Part shown: one piece after another, positions 9,601-17,603 of the stretch
How positions within the stretch are numbered: the stretch's first letter is position 1
Layout: each line of letters opens with the position of its first letter
NCBI GenBank assembly: GCA_964442075.1
Contig: CAYTWH010000046.1
Coordinates: 1 to 26,812, forward strand
From: CAYTAU01 sp964442075
GTDB lineage: Bacteria; Bacteroidota; Bacteroidia; Bacteroidales; CAYTAU01
DNA: 26,812 nt
Reading direction: 5' to 3'
Notes under the pieces: generated by a model
What the model was told of the DNA's origin: nothing
Databases searched by the model: none
The model's input: only the letters and a program-made list of their open reading frames with translations
Program-made: the position numbers and the translations under genes

Positions 9601-9927
9601 ATTACTTTGCCTGAAATCGGATAAACTGTTAAATGCAACAAATATTATTCGCTTATCAAGAGCATATTCAAAGTAATTTTCAAATTCATCTACTTTTACT
9701 TCTGCATATTTGCTAACATATTTTGCCAGCTCGTTACCTCCCTGATAAAAATAAATATCAATTTTTTTAAATCTGTAAAATTGCCATACAAAATCATTGT
9801 GCTGTATTCTGTTTTTTCCAAAGCTCATTTGGTGTCCGTTATAAAACTGGGCTGTAGAATACTGTGAACACAGCAGAATAATTAGTGAAATTAAATATTT
9901 GAGATATTGCTTACTTAGTTTTTTCAA
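6649..9927 (-). CDS. Outer-membrane beta-propeller/beta-barrel protein with degenerate peptidase-like domain
   Basis: The 1092-residue protein has a signal peptide (residues 1-26). Residues about 55-280 resemble a gluzincin (peptidase MA-like) domain: LPEWYIKGLVSYLS (177-190) matches the LPxWxxEGLAxY helix, but the HExxH position reads AEILI (152-156) and the third-ligand Glu is Lys183, so it should be inactive. Residues about 300-560 carry TolB/PD40-like blades (ISPENDYIAYTTN, LAWHPTGKILAYII, FSYSDNGLKMVMS). The last 370 residues look like an Omp85/surface-antigen-type beta-barrel ending in a terminal Phe (SLSLDF), typical of outer-membrane barrels. Related large proteins occur in Bacteroidetes; their role is not established to my knowledge. 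The amidohydrolase gene follows on the same strand. Confidence 0.75.
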   Translation of the reverse strand: MKKLSKQYLKYLISLIILLCSQYSTAQFYNGHQMSFGKNRIQHNDFVWQFYRFKKIDIYFYQGGNELAKYVSKYAEVKVDEFENYFEYALDKRIIFVAFNSLSDFRQSNLGLVTEDEQYNIGGTTKIIDNKVFIYFEGDHKKLDEQISGAIAEILINEYLIGSDLKSRMANSTLLALPEWYIKGLVSYLSKNWDFEIENKVKDGILNGKYEKFNHLSGDDAIYAGHSIWHFIAEKYGKAVIPNILYLTRVSKNTDNGFMYVLGTSLKYLAFEWLNYYDSKYYEKDKLRSLPEKQLVKAKKHTVYDNIKISPENDYIAYTTNIMGQYKIWLYNPLTGKKKKILKKEHKLDQITDYSYPILAWHPTGKILAYIIEEKGTAYLYYYFLETGKKTKKEIIFFDKILDFSYSDNGLKMVMSAVRKGQTNIFIYNIAANSITKITKDIADDHYPRFINKSKDIIFNSNRKKDTLIFNRKQTTETTNTHDIFTYNIANKSKNLTRITGTPTINEEQAFLVGHNLFCYRSDENGILNRFIASYDSTISFIDTSVHFRYYTISNPISNYSRNILSHDISKNNNKFSEIIFSNNRYRIFTDELKTVKNSYDGKYFNTSFRKKYDKLNSKIDSLTKTTKKETEKLPIKIIYFDSDSNIVSDTLIDINNYVFDRERKRPSELVNYNNENDTLVDERIFKLPKQRYYFTSFYSNYLVNQIDFGFLDQSYQTYTGGAVYYNPGFNILFKLGTNDLMENYRITGGFRFAGNLNSNEYLLSFENLKKRIDKQVIFHRQGHVELYDYNSFIKTTTHELFYINKYPLNQVSRFDATAILRYDKGVPLSGYSINELGMKNIYDYWMGIKGEYVFDNTRKIGINLYNGSRYKLFAEAYKQIDIAKSDLYVIGLDIRHYHKIHRNLIWASRIAASSSFGNSLLLYYLGSVDNWINLSTKVDIFDQSVNPNRSKNWAFQTLATDMRGFTQNVRNGNNFALINNEIRWPFIKYFSNRPINSDFLNSMQLVGFLDVGTAWTGSSPLDDDNSYNTEIYENGPITIIIDNEKSPFVYGFGGGLRSKLLGYFIRVDWAWGVDSGIILPRIFYLSLSLDF

Positions 9928-9984
9928 TTTTAACTTTTTTCAAAGCATAAAATTAATAATATTTTTGATAATAAAGGCATAAGT

Positions 9985-10035
9985 GTGAATTCAAGAGTCG
10001 GAGACTGATTATAACCTAAGTTAAGCGAAATTCAC
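9985..10035. other. Structured intergenic segment
   Basis: GTGAATT (9985-9991) pairs with AATTCAC (10029-10035). Within the loop AGTC-GGA-GACT and AAC-CTAA-GTT form two small inner stems. It lies between two divergent genes and upstream of the promoter at 10078, so it is probably not in the leader of the plus-strand gene. It is likely a small dispersed palindrome. A binding site is also possible. Confidence 0.3.
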
Positions 10036-10077
10036 GACAATGCTAAATTTGGCTATTATGAAAATAGAATAAAATAG

Positions 10078-10107
10078 TTGACATAATTCATTTTTTTTCT
10101 ATATTTG
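10078..10107 (+). promoter_or_regulatory. Promoter TTG-N19-TATATTTG
   Basis: TTG at 10078-10080 and TATATTTG at 10100-10107 with a 19-bp spacer match the Bacteroidetes sigma-ABfr promoter (TTG / TAnnTTTG) in both boxes and spacing. It is the best two-box promoter in the window. Transcription should begin near 10113, giving a leader of roughly 75 nt before the ATG at 10190. Confidence 0.6.
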
Positions 10108-10189
10108 TTTTGTAAAATAATTTTTGTTTTTGCAACTATTTATAGTTTTGTAAAATATCAAGCCACAACTTCTATAAAATAAGACAAAT

Positions 10190-12448
10190 ATGAAGAAATT
10201 AAATTTAATATTATTTGGAATTTTACTGTCAGCCTTTTTATTTGCCCAACAAAATACTGCAAATATTTGGTATTTTGCCGAACATGCTGGAGTTAGTTTT
10301 AATACGGGCGTCCCTGTTGCCCTTATAGACGGTCAGACTGATATAATTGAAGGTTGTGCAACAATTTGTGATGAAAATGGCAATCTACTGTTTTATACTG
10401 ATGGTATTAATATATGGAATAAAAACCATCAGGTTATGCCTAATGGTAGTGGCTTAATGGGAAATCCATCAGCAACACAATCTGCAATTATTACTCCATA
10501 TCCTATAAATGATAGTTTACTTTATGTTTTTACAATTGATGCAGCAGAAAATCATTTACAAAATGGTTTAAGATATTCAATAGTTGATATGAATTTAGAT
10601 AGTGGACTAGGAGATGTTACGTCAACAAAAAATGTATTATTAGAAAATCCTGTAACAGAAAAACTAACTTCTGTTATTCATACTCAAGGTACAAATATAT
10701 GGCTTATTGCACATCGTTGGGATTCTGATGAATTTATTGCTTATGAAATATCATCAACAGGAATAGATACAATTCCTGTTGTTAGTTCCATTGGTACAAT
10801 TCATCAAGGTGGGTATAGTCCTAATCCAACTGTAAATGGATGGGTAAACGCAGCTGGATATATGAAATCTAATATACAAGGAACTAAGATTGCACTTGCA
10901 ATAATGAAAATGGATAAGTTTGAATTATTTGATTTTGATAAATCGACTGGAATTCTTTCAAATTATTATGTTTCAGAAACAACTTATGACTATTCTTATG
11001 GAGTAGAATTTTCTCCAGATGGTTCAATGTTATATGGTTCTGCATTAAACAATTCAAAAATATATCAATTTGATTTAACTTCTCCAACACCTTTAAGTAG
11101 TAGTACCATAATAGGTAGTTCTTCAACTTATGAACCTTCTGCTTTACAATTAGGTCCAAATGGCAAAATATATGTAGCTCTTAAAAATAATGATTACCTT
11201 GGAGTTATTGACAAGCCAAATAATATTGGTACATCTTGTGATTTTATTCATGACGCTGTTTATCTTGATGGAAAGATATCAAAGAGAGGCTTCCCATCAC
11301 TATTTTACGATAAAGATTTTCAATTTTTTACAGGTTCTGTAGTTGATATGTCAATGTGCACGGGCGATAGTATTTATCTCGAAAATTCGTATCAAACTAC
11401 TTCAGGAACATATTACGATACCCTGCAAAGTTCTTTAGGTTGGGATAGTATTTTAACAATTAATCTGAATTTTTACAATAGTACAAGTGCAACAATTAAC
11501 CAAATAGTATGTGATACTTATATATCGCCAAGTGGCAACTATAACTGGACAAGTTCGGGAACATACACCGATACAGTTTTAAATGCAGCAGGTTGTGATA
11601 GTATAATTACTATTAATTTGTCTGTCAACAACAGCACAGGTACAACTATCAATCAAACTGTATGTGATTTTTATACCTCACCAAGTGGTAACTATACATG
11701 GACAAGCTCGGGAACATATTTCGATACAATTCCAAATTCAATAGCTTGCGATAGTATAATAATTGTTAACCTAATTATTAGAAATAGTACCAGTGCAACA
11801 GTCAATCAGGCAGTATGCAATAGTTATATTTCTCCAAGCGGGAACTATACATGGACAAATTCGGGAACATACAACGATACAATTCCAAACGTAGTAGGCT
11901 GCGACAGTATAATAACTATTAATTTAATCATTAATACTGTAGATACTTCAGTTTCGCAGTTTGGGATTACATTATTTGCTAATGCCTCAGGAGCAATATA
12001 TCAATGGGTAGATTGCGATAATTCTTTTGCTTCTATAGCCGGAGAAACAAATCAGTCATTTACACCAACTACTAATGGAAACTACGCTGTAATAGTAAAC
12101 CAAAATAATTGTACTGATATTTCATATTGTTACAGCATAATATCTATTGGATTTATTGAATATTCCTCAAATAAAGAAGTATTAATTTATCCAAATCCCA
12201 CAAACGGAAAAATAACTTTGCAGGCAAAAGGCATAGAAAGAATAGAGGTGATGGACTTACAAGGAAGAATGATAAAATACACTGTCATTGCGAGCAAAGC
12301 GAAGCAATCTGTCAATAATAATGAGATTGCCACGGGCTATCGCCCTCGCAATGACGAGATAGATTTAAGTAGTCAGGCAAAAGGCATATATATAATAAAA
12401 GTAACTACAGAAAAAGGTGTTGCAGTAGGGAAAGTTGTATTGGAGTAA
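10190..12448 (+). CDS. Secreted T9SS cargo protein with type A sorting domain
   Basis: The 752-residue protein has a signal peptide (MKKLNLILFGILLSAFLFAQ). The N-terminal 380 residues look like a beta-propeller (repeated short blades such as FSPDGSMLYGSALN and LGPNGKIYVALKN). Three 51-residue repeats follow (about residues 433-585, exact 153-bp spacing), each with SPSGNYxWTxSGTYxDT and CDSII, plus a weaker preceding copy. The C-terminus from about residue 660 is a T9SS type A domain: LIYPNPTNGKITL, IERIEVMDLQGRMI, KGIYIIKV and KVVLE. Such domains direct export across the outer membrane and surface attachment. A 72-bp palindromic element is inserted in frame in this domain (residues 699-722). 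Cargo function is unknown. Confidence 0.9.
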   Translation: MKKLNLILFGILLSAFLFAQQNTANIWYFAEHAGVSFNTGVPVALIDGQTDIIEGCATICDENGNLLFYTDGINIWNKNHQVMPNGSGLMGNPSATQSAIITPYPINDSLLYVFTIDAAENHLQNGLRYSIVDMNLDSGLGDVTSTKNVLLENPVTEKLTSVIHTQGTNIWLIAHRWDSDEFIAYEISSTGIDTIPVVSSIGTIHQGGYSPNPTVNGWVNAAGYMKSNIQGTKIALAIMKMDKFELFDFDKSTGILSNYYVSETTYDYSYGVEFSPDGSMLYGSALNNSKIYQFDLTSPTPLSSSTIIGSSSTYEPSALQLGPNGKIYVALKNNDYLGVIDKPNNIGTSCDFIHDAVYLDGKISKRGFPSLFYDKDFQFFTGSVVDMSMCTGDSIYLENSYQTTSGTYYDTLQSSLGWDSILTINLNFYNSTSATINQIVCDTYISPSGNYNWTSSGTYTDTVLNAAGCDSIITINLSVNNSTGTTINQTVCDFYTSPSGNYTWTSSGTYFDTIPNSIACDSIIIVNLIIRNSTSATVNQAVCNSYISPSGNYTWTNSGTYNDTIPNVVGCDSIITINLIINTVDTSVSQFGITLFANASGAIYQWVDCDNSFASIAGETNQSFTPTTNGNYAVIVNQNNCTDISYCYSIISIGFIEYSSNKEVLIYPNPTNGKITLQAKGIERIEVMDLQGRMIKYTVIASKAKQSVNNNEIATGYRPRNDEIDLSSQAKGIYIIKVTTEKGVAVGKVVLE
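12284..12355. mobile_element. Palindromic element inserted in frame within the sorting domain
   Basis: The 72-bp segment begins GTCATTGCGAG and ends with its exact reverse complement CTCGCAATGAC. A second inner pair is GCAATCT (12304-12310) and AGATTGC (12324-12330). It is visibly GC-richer than its flanks and reads through as 24 codons without a stop. This is the family of short palindromes (CATTGCGAGCnAAGCGAAGCAATC-like) known from many bacterial genomes and comparable to Rickettsia palindromic elements, which also insert in frame into genes. It separates MDLQGRMIKY from IDLSSQAKGIY, which are normally a few residues apart in this domain. No target duplication is obvious. Confidence 0.8.
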
Positions 12449-12557
12449 AACGGTATTATGCTACATAGTTACATTGTGAATAGAAACAACGATTTCTCTT
12501 TTTTAGCTTGTAACCAAATTATATTTTTCTAAATCACCAAAAAGCAAAAATATTTTA

Positions 12558-12565
12558 TATTTTTG
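12558..12565 (+). promoter_or_regulatory. Possible -7 box (TATTTTTG) for the ChaN-like gene
   Basis: TATTTTTG matches TAnnTTTG and ends 24 bases before the ATG at 12590. No convincing TTG -33 element is at the right spacing. The preceding 110 bases (12449-12557) hold nothing else recognisable. Confidence 0.35.
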
Positions 12566-12589
12566 AAACAAAATATTAAAAATTAAACT

Positions 12590-13450
12590 ATGAAAATTTC
12601 TTTAATAGTGTTAATATCAGTAATAGCAATGTCGTTAACATACGATAAGCCTACTTATGTATTATATAACAATTCGGGCGAGCCTGTTAATTATCAGAAA
12701 ATGATAATGGAATTACAATCTGCCGATATTGTCTTATTTGGCGAGTTGCACGATAATCCTATATCGCACTGGTTGGAACTTGAAGTAACAAAAGACCTTT
12801 TTAAAAACAAAAAGCAAAATTTGGTTTTAAGTGCCGAAATGTTTGAAACAGATAATCAGGAAGGTGTAAATAATTATTTAAAAAATGATATTGATGATAA
12901 AGAGTTTAAGAAAGATGTAAGGCTGTGGCCCAATTATAAAACAGATTATAAGCCATTGCTTGATTTTGCAAAAATAAATTCACTAGTATTTGTGGCAGCA
13001 AACATACCTCGTCGGTATGCATCTATGGTTTTTAAAGGAGGATATGCAAGTCTTGATACTTTGCCAAAAGAAGAAAAACAATGGATTGCACCATTGCCAA
13101 TTAAATATGAAGCGGATTTAGAATGTTATAAAGCAATGATGGAAATGAAAATGAGAGGGATGAAACCTAACGAGAATTTTCCAAAAGCACAAGCTTCAAA
13201 AGATGCAACAATGGCACATTTTATTTTAAAGAACTGGAAAGAAGGAAAATTATTGATTCATTATCAAGGAGCATATCATTCCGATAATCACGAAGGAGTT
13301 GAGTGGCACTTGAAAAATCAGAATAAAGATTTAAAGATATTAACAATAAGTACTGTTTTGCAAAAAGATGTTAGCAAACTGGAAAAAGAAAATCTTGAAA
13401 AAGCAAATTATATTATTTGCGTACCAGAATCGATGACACGAACTTATTAA
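12590..13450 (+). CDS. ChaN family (haem-binding/TIKI-superfamily) protein
   Basis: The 286-residue product starts with a hydrophobic segment (residues 3-16) that can act as a signal peptide. The hallmark ChaN/EreA-TIKI motif is VLFGELHDNPISH (residues 48-60, with Glu52, His54 and His60). LSAEMFETDNQ, ANIPRRYA and LIHYQGAYHSDNHEG follow in the order expected for the family. Campylobacter ChaN binds haem and is tied to iron uptake, but many members are uncharacterised and the fold is shared with TIKI-type proteases. No lipobox cysteine is seen, unlike lipoprotein members. No iron-uptake gene is nearby. Its stop overlaps that of convergent pabB by four bases. Confidence 0.85.
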   Translation: MKISLIVLISVIAMSLTYDKPTYVLYNNSGEPVNYQKMIMELQSADIVLFGELHDNPISHWLELEVTKDLFKNKKQNLVLSAEMFETDNQEGVNNYLKNDIDDKEFKKDVRLWPNYKTDYKPLLDFAKINSLVFVAANIPRRYASMVFKGGYASLDTLPKEEKQWIAPLPIKYEADLECYKAMMEMKMRGMKPNENFPKAQASKDATMAHFILKNWKEGKLLIHYQGAYHSDNHEGVEWHLKNQNKDLKILTISTVLQKDVSKLEKENLEKANYIICVPESMTRTY

Positions 13451-14724
13451 GAAATAGCTTCTTTCAGAGCTTTTGCTTTTAACTCACATTCTTCAAATTC
13501 TTTTTCGGGTACAGATTTACTTGTAATTGCGCCTCCGGCTGTAAACGAAAGATATTTGTCTGAGCTATTATACAAAATGCTTCTTATAATAACATTAAAA
13601 TCGAAGTTTCCATTTGGTGTAATGTAGCCTATGCTGCCAGAATAAATACCTCTTTTTGTTTTTTCATGTTCTTCAATAATCTCCATTGCTCTTATTTTGG
13701 GTGCTCCGGTCATAGAACCCATAGGAAAAGAATATTTAATAGCATCAATAAAATGATGTTTTGGTGAAAGCTCTGAAACAACCGTGCTTATCATCTGGTG
13801 AACTTGTTTGAAGGAGTAAATTCCAAAAAGCTCTTCAACTTTAACACTTTTTTTTGTTGCAGTTATTGAAAGGTCGTTACGAACCAGGTCAACTATCATA
13901 ACATTTTCCGAACGTTCTTTAATATCTTTTAAAAGTTGTGATTTTAGTTTTTCATCTTCATTGCTACTATTTCCTCTTTTAATTGTGCCTTTTATAGGTT
14001 GTGAAATTATTTTGTTGCCAATTTTTTTCAAATATCGCTCAGGACTTGAAGACATAAGATATATATCATCCATTTTCATATAACAGGAAAAAGGAGCAGG
14101 CGAAATTGTATTTAATTTAGAATAAATATTTAAAGGTTCAATATCAACATTCTTTGAATAATATTCCATGCAAAGATTTATTTCATAAATATCGCCTCTT
14201 TGAATGTGTTGTTTTAGTTTTTTAACAGTTTCAATATATTCATTCTTGTCAAATCGATTTTTAATATTTATTTTACTTTCTACACACATATTAATTTCAA
14301 TATTCTCAATATCTGATATTATTTTTTCAATATTGTTACTGTAATGTTCAATTGTTACAAATTCCTTTGTGAGAATAAAAACATATTCAGGTATGAAAAA
14401 ATGCAGGTTTGAAGCTTTTATTTTATCAAAATTATTGGAATGTAAATCTTCTGTTTCGTTTTTTAGATCATAAGAAAAATATCCAAATATCCAGTCTTTA
14501 TTATTTTCATATAATTCTTTCAGCTTTTCAAAACTGTTATTGTTTGAAATTAAACTTTGTTTACACCCCACAGCAAACAAGGAATTGTAAGTGTTATAAT
14601 TGTTTTTATCGGAAAATCCATTGCTGTTTAAAAATATTGCATGCTCAAATTTGTTTGACCAATACAATAATTTTTGTTTAAATTGCTCTATATATTTGGT
14701 TTGATATGAAAATGATTTTCGCAC
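13447..14724 (-). CDS. pabB: Aminodeoxychorismate synthase component I (PabB-like)
   Basis: A 425-residue chorismate-binding enzyme. With a PabA-type glutaminase subunit it converts chorismate to 4-amino-4-deoxychorismate for p-aminobenzoate and folate synthesis. Family motifs are RGDIYEINLCMEY, SSSPERYLK, QPIKGTIKRG (the PIKGT motif separating PabB from TrpE), ERSENVMIVDLVRNDL, PMGSMTGAPKIRAMEII, and a C-terminal AGGAITSKSVPEKEFEE. The N-terminal domain is short and divergent. The start is GTG at 14724: an in-frame stop lies four codons upstream and there is no early ATG. No pabA or pabC is present in the window, so it is a stand-alone gene here. TrpE is the main alternative, disfavoured by the PIKGT signature and the short N-terminal region. 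Confidence 0.9.
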   Translation of the reverse strand: MRKSFSYQTKYIEQFKQKLLYWSNKFEHAIFLNSNGFSDKNNYNTYNSLFAVGCKQSLISNNNSFEKLKELYENNKDWIFGYFSYDLKNETEDLHSNNFDKIKASNLHFFIPEYVFILTKEFVTIEHYSNNIEKIISDIENIEINMCVESKINIKNRFDKNEYIETVKKLKQHIQRGDIYEINLCMEYYSKNVDIEPLNIYSKLNTISPAPFSCYMKMDDIYLMSSSPERYLKKIGNKIISQPIKGTIKRGNSSNEDEKLKSQLLKDIKERSENVMIVDLVRNDLSITATKKSVKVEELFGIYSFKQVHQMISTVVSELSPKHHFIDAIKYSFPMGSMTGAPKIRAMEIIEEHEKTKRGIYSGSIGYITPNGNFDFNVIIRSILYNSSDKYLSFTAGGAITSKSVPEKEFEECELKAKALKEAIS

Positions 14725-14740
14725 AGAACAAAATTATTAA

Positions 14741-15010
14741 TTAAGGGGGTTTCTATTAATTCAATTCTTTCAAGAAACAAATATAATGAATAATATGCGA
14801 CTTATATTTTTTTATAATAGCCAATGTTATTTTAAGCAAAATATAAGGAAGTCAGATTGTTTATTATATTTTTTCCCGTAGGGTTTTCATAGTTTTCCAA
14901 ATACTGCTTCAAATTTTCTCACATTATCCCGATAGTGTTTCAAAAATTCTTATTGTCTTTGAAAAACTATGAAAATCTTGTTGCAATTCAATTAATAGAA
15001 GTCCCCTTAC
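14741..15010. repeat. Nested inverted-repeat (MITE-like) element in the 14725-15090 intergenic region
   Basis: The outer 26-nt arms (14741-14766 and 14985-15010) are complementary at 22 positions, beginning TTAAGGGGG and ending CCCCTTAC. Inner 18-nt arms (14884-14901 and 14958-14975) match at 17 positions around a 56-nt centre. The whole 270-bp unit has no ORF of note and sits between divergent genes with a long gap for this window. Terminal inverted repeats and small size suggest a non-autonomous transposon relic or a strongly folded RNA. The rest of the 370-base gap is plain AT-rich DNA apart from the promoter box at 15091. Confidence 0.55.
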
Positions 15011-15090
15011 AATATTTAATACAATTTTTCGTTTGTAATTATTCAATATTTATCATGTGATGTAAATATGAAACAGTAAAATTTCTTTAT

Positions 15091-15098
15091 TACTTTTG
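15091..15098 (+). promoter_or_regulatory. Probable -7 box (TACTTTTG) for the O-antigen ligase-like gene
   Basis: TACTTTTG is identical to the boxes before rlmN and the aminotransferase gene. It ends 15 bases before the ATG at 15114. A TTG start codon at 15096 would lie within this box, so this element decides the start in favour of the ATG. Confidence 0.45.
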
Positions 15099-15113
15099 TG
15101 CAATTATAGATAC

Positions 15114-16709
15114 ATGGGCATTTTAAATCAAAATATTCATAAAAGAATTTATTTCTGGGGCTTGGTAATGCTTGCTGTAGCAATTCCATTGTCAGAATTT
15201 TTAATGAGTGTTTCCCAGTTAATTTTAGCAGCTAACTGGTTTCTTGAAGGTAATTTTAAAAACAAGTTCTCATTATTAAAAACAAGAAAAAGCATTCTCT
15301 TTTTTGTTTCAATTATAGCTATTCATCTTATCTGGCTGATTAATACTACCGATTTTACTTATGCATTTCACGATATAAGAGTAAAAGGACCAATACTTAT
15401 TTTACCCGTAATAATAGGAACATCAGGTATTTTAACAATTAAACAGACAAAAATTTTAATATTATTTTTTGTTGCTGCGGTTACCGGAGGCTCGTTGGTT
15501 AGCTTAAGTATTTTACTTGGTATTCTTTCATATCCTATTGAAAGCTTCCGTGATATTTCAATTTATATTTCGCACATACGATTTTCATTAATGATAGTAT
15601 TTGCAATTTTCGCCTTGTATTATTTTATGTTTAAAAATTTTGGCAAACTGGTATTTTGGGAAAAAATAATATATGCCGTTCTAATTATCTGGCTTATTGT
15701 GTTTTTATATTTATTGCAGTCATTGTCAGGAATATTTATATTTATTATAATCACAATAGGTTTACTTTTTTCGGGAGCTTTAAAATTCAAAAAAATATAT
15801 TTAAAATTCATTACAACTGCCATGTTGTTAGTTATTATTGCAGCATCAATATTTTATATATATAATTCTGTTAAACAGTTTTATGAAATTGAAGAAATTA
15901 CAGAGCAAACAATTGATAAAAAAACAAAACAGGATAATTTATATGTGCATGACTTTAAAAGTAAACTTATTGAAAATGGAACATATACCAATTTGTATAT
16001 ATGCGAGAAAGAGATGATTGAAACATGGAATAAAATAAGTGATTATAAATATTGGGAAAAAGATAAAAAAGGTCAAAAAACAAAATACACACTTATTAGA
16101 TATTTAACTTCTAAAGGATTAAGAAAAGATGCGGAAGGTGTTAAAAGTTTATCGGAATGGGATATTGAAAATATTGAAAACGGAATAGCAAACTATATCT
16201 TTACTAATAAGTATAGTATTTCTGCTATTATTTATAAATTTATTTGGGAGATAGATGTTTATTTTAAAACAGGAAATCCCAATAATCATTCAGTAGCACA
16301 ACGATTAGAGTATTTGAAAGCTGCAAAAGGTATTATTAAAGATAATTTTTGGTTTGGAATAGGAACAGGTGATATTAAAATTGAGTTTAAAAATCAGTAT
16401 GAAAAAATGCTGACAAAGTTAGATGAAAACAATCAAAGAAGAGCACATAATCAATATGCAAGCTTGTTACTTACTTTTGGTGTTTTTGGTTTTGTATATT
16501 TAATGATTGCCTTATTTGCTCCATATTTTATGCATAAGGACAAGCATCATTTATTATTTTTTGTATTAATGTTAATTATAATATTTTCAATGATAAATGA
16601 AGATACTTTGGAAACCCAACCTGGAATAACTTTTTTCGCATTCTTTTATTCTGTATTTTTGTATGCTTGGAATAATGATGGTTTTACCGATAGAAACAAA
16701 TTGCAATGA
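15114..16709 (+). CDS. O-antigen ligase/polymerase (Wzy_C-like) membrane protein
   Basis: A polytopic inner-membrane protein of 531 residues from the ATG at 15114. About ten hydrophobic segments are visible: roughly eight in residues 10-250, then a long hydrophilic loop, then two to three at the C-terminus. The loop ends with FGIGTGDIK (near 414) and RAHNQYASLLLTFGVFG (near 443), the classic signature of the WaaL/Wzy_C family, whose members join or polymerise glycans using undecaprenyl-linked donors on the periplasmic side. The loop of about 180 residues is longer than usual. An upstream TTG at 15096 would add six residues but overlaps a -7 box. The stop overlaps the guanine deaminase ATG by four bases (ATGA), implying translational coupling despite unrelated functions. 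Confidence 0.8.
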   Translation: MGILNQNIHKRIYFWGLVMLAVAIPLSEFLMSVSQLILAANWFLEGNFKNKFSLLKTRKSILFFVSIIAIHLIWLINTTDFTYAFHDIRVKGPILILPVIIGTSGILTIKQTKILILFFVAAVTGGSLVSLSILLGILSYPIESFRDISIYISHIRFSLMIVFAIFALYYFMFKNFGKLVFWEKIIYAVLIIWLIVFLYLLQSLSGIFIFIIITIGLLFSGALKFKKIYLKFITTAMLLVIIAASIFYIYNSVKQFYEIEEITEQTIDKKTKQDNLYVHDFKSKLIENGTYTNLYICEKEMIETWNKISDYKYWEKDKKGQKTKYTLIRYLTSKGLRKDAEGVKSLSEWDIENIENGIANYIFTNKYSISAIIYKFIWEIDVYFKTGNPNNHSVAQRLEYLKAAKGIIKDNFWFGIGTGDIKIEFKNQYEKMLTKLDENNQRRAHNQYASLLLTFGVFGFVYLMIALFAPYFMHKDKHHLLFFVLMLIIIFSMINEDTLETQPGITFFAFFYSVFLYAWNNDGFTDRNKLQ

Positions 16710-17179
16710 TAAATAGAGAAAAAGAATTTATGCAAGAAGCTATAAAGCTGTCAATTGAAAGTGTTAATAGCGGAGGTGGTCCTTTTGGAGCAGTAATAGT
16801 TAAAGGTGAAGAAATAATTGCCAAAGCATCAAATAGTGTTACAAAAGATAATGACCCAACAGCTCATGCTGAAATTAATGTAATAAGAATTGCTGCTGAA
16901 AAGCTTAATAATTTCGACCTTAGCGGATGTGAAATTTATTCTTCTTGTGAACCTTGTCCAATGTGTTTGGGAGCTATTTATTGGGCACGATTAGATAAAA
17001 TATATTTTGCAGGTAATAAAACAGATGCTAAAAATTCGGGTTTCGACGATTCCTTTATTTACGATGAAATTGATAAACCTTTTTATAAAAGAAATATTCC
17101 TACAAAACAGATTTTAAGAGAAGATGCCATAAAAGCTTTTGAAAGCTGGTGTGGTAAAAAAGATAAAATTGAATATTAA
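16706..17179 (+). CDS. guaD: Guanine deaminase (CDA-fold, GuaD type)
   Basis: A 157-residue cytidine-deaminase-fold enzyme that hydrolyses guanine to xanthine and ammonia. The zinc site is PTAHAE (His54, with Glu56 as proton shuttle) and PCPMC (Cys84 and Cys87). The long match of SSCEPCPMCLGAIYWAR, FDDSFIYDEID and NDPTAHAE to B. subtilis GuaD, plus the C-terminal aromatic-rich tail (AFESWCGKK...EY) that closes the active site in that family, favours guanine deaminase over tRNA adenosine deaminase TadA. It overlaps the upstream membrane-protein gene by four bases. The protein is cytoplasmic and serves purine salvage or nitrogen use. Confidence 0.9.
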   Translation: MINREKEFMQEAIKLSIESVNSGGGPFGAVIVKGEEIIAKASNSVTKDNDPTAHAEINVIRIAAEKLNNFDLSGCEIYSSCEPCPMCLGAIYWARLDKIYFAGNKTDAKNSGFDDSFIYDEIDKPFYKRNIPTKQILREDAIKAFESWCGKKDKIEY

Positions 17180-17275
17180 GCCTCAAAACTGTCATTCATT
17201 GTTATTCAGTACTCATTAAGTTATTAATTGTATTTACACTAGTTAGAGGAAAAATGTGTGTAGGTTACCCCGTTT

Positions 17276-17296
17276 GGCGTGGCTTGTAGCTACGTC
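17276..17296. repeat. GC-rich hairpin followed by T-tract, downstream of guaD
   Basis: GGCGTGGCT-TGT-AGCTACGTC can fold into a 9-bp stem with two G-U pairs and is followed within a few bases by seven T. It could terminate the guaD transcript, though it lies 97 bases past the stop. A second GC-rich hairpin, CCGTCCGTTAGGCGG, is at 17511-17525, and ATGCCTAT (17552-17559) pairs with ATAGGCAT (17598-17605). Otherwise 17180-17603 has no ORF I would call; it looks like an accumulation of short dispersed repeats. Confidence 0.4.
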
Positions 17297-17603
17297 CACA
17301 ATTTTTTTGGTGGTATATAGTATAGAAAAGAAATGACTATACTTCTACTACGCTCAGCATAAAAAATGCATAAAGTTATTTTATTTCCTGCTTCCTACTT
17401 CCTGCTTTTATTACTCACTTTAGTGATATAAAAAATAAATGCCTAAAGTGCCCCGCTCATATTAGTTTGTAACTACTCTGCAAGTAATACCAATTTGATT
17501 TCCAACCTGACCGTCCGTTAGGCGGGTTTCCCTATAATTGTAAAAGGTATAATGCCTATAAAGAACAGAGTGAATTTATCAGCAATTTTGATTACTAATA
17601 GGC

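Noticed and set aside
15096..15113. TTG start for the O-antigen ligase-like gene
   Set aside because: The TTG overlaps a TACTTTTG -7 box, and an ATG lies six codons downstream at 15114.
16706..17179. tRNA adenosine deaminase TadA
   Set aside because: The C-terminal half (FDDSFIYDEID and the aromatic tail) and the NDPTAHAE motif match guanine deaminase rather than TadA.
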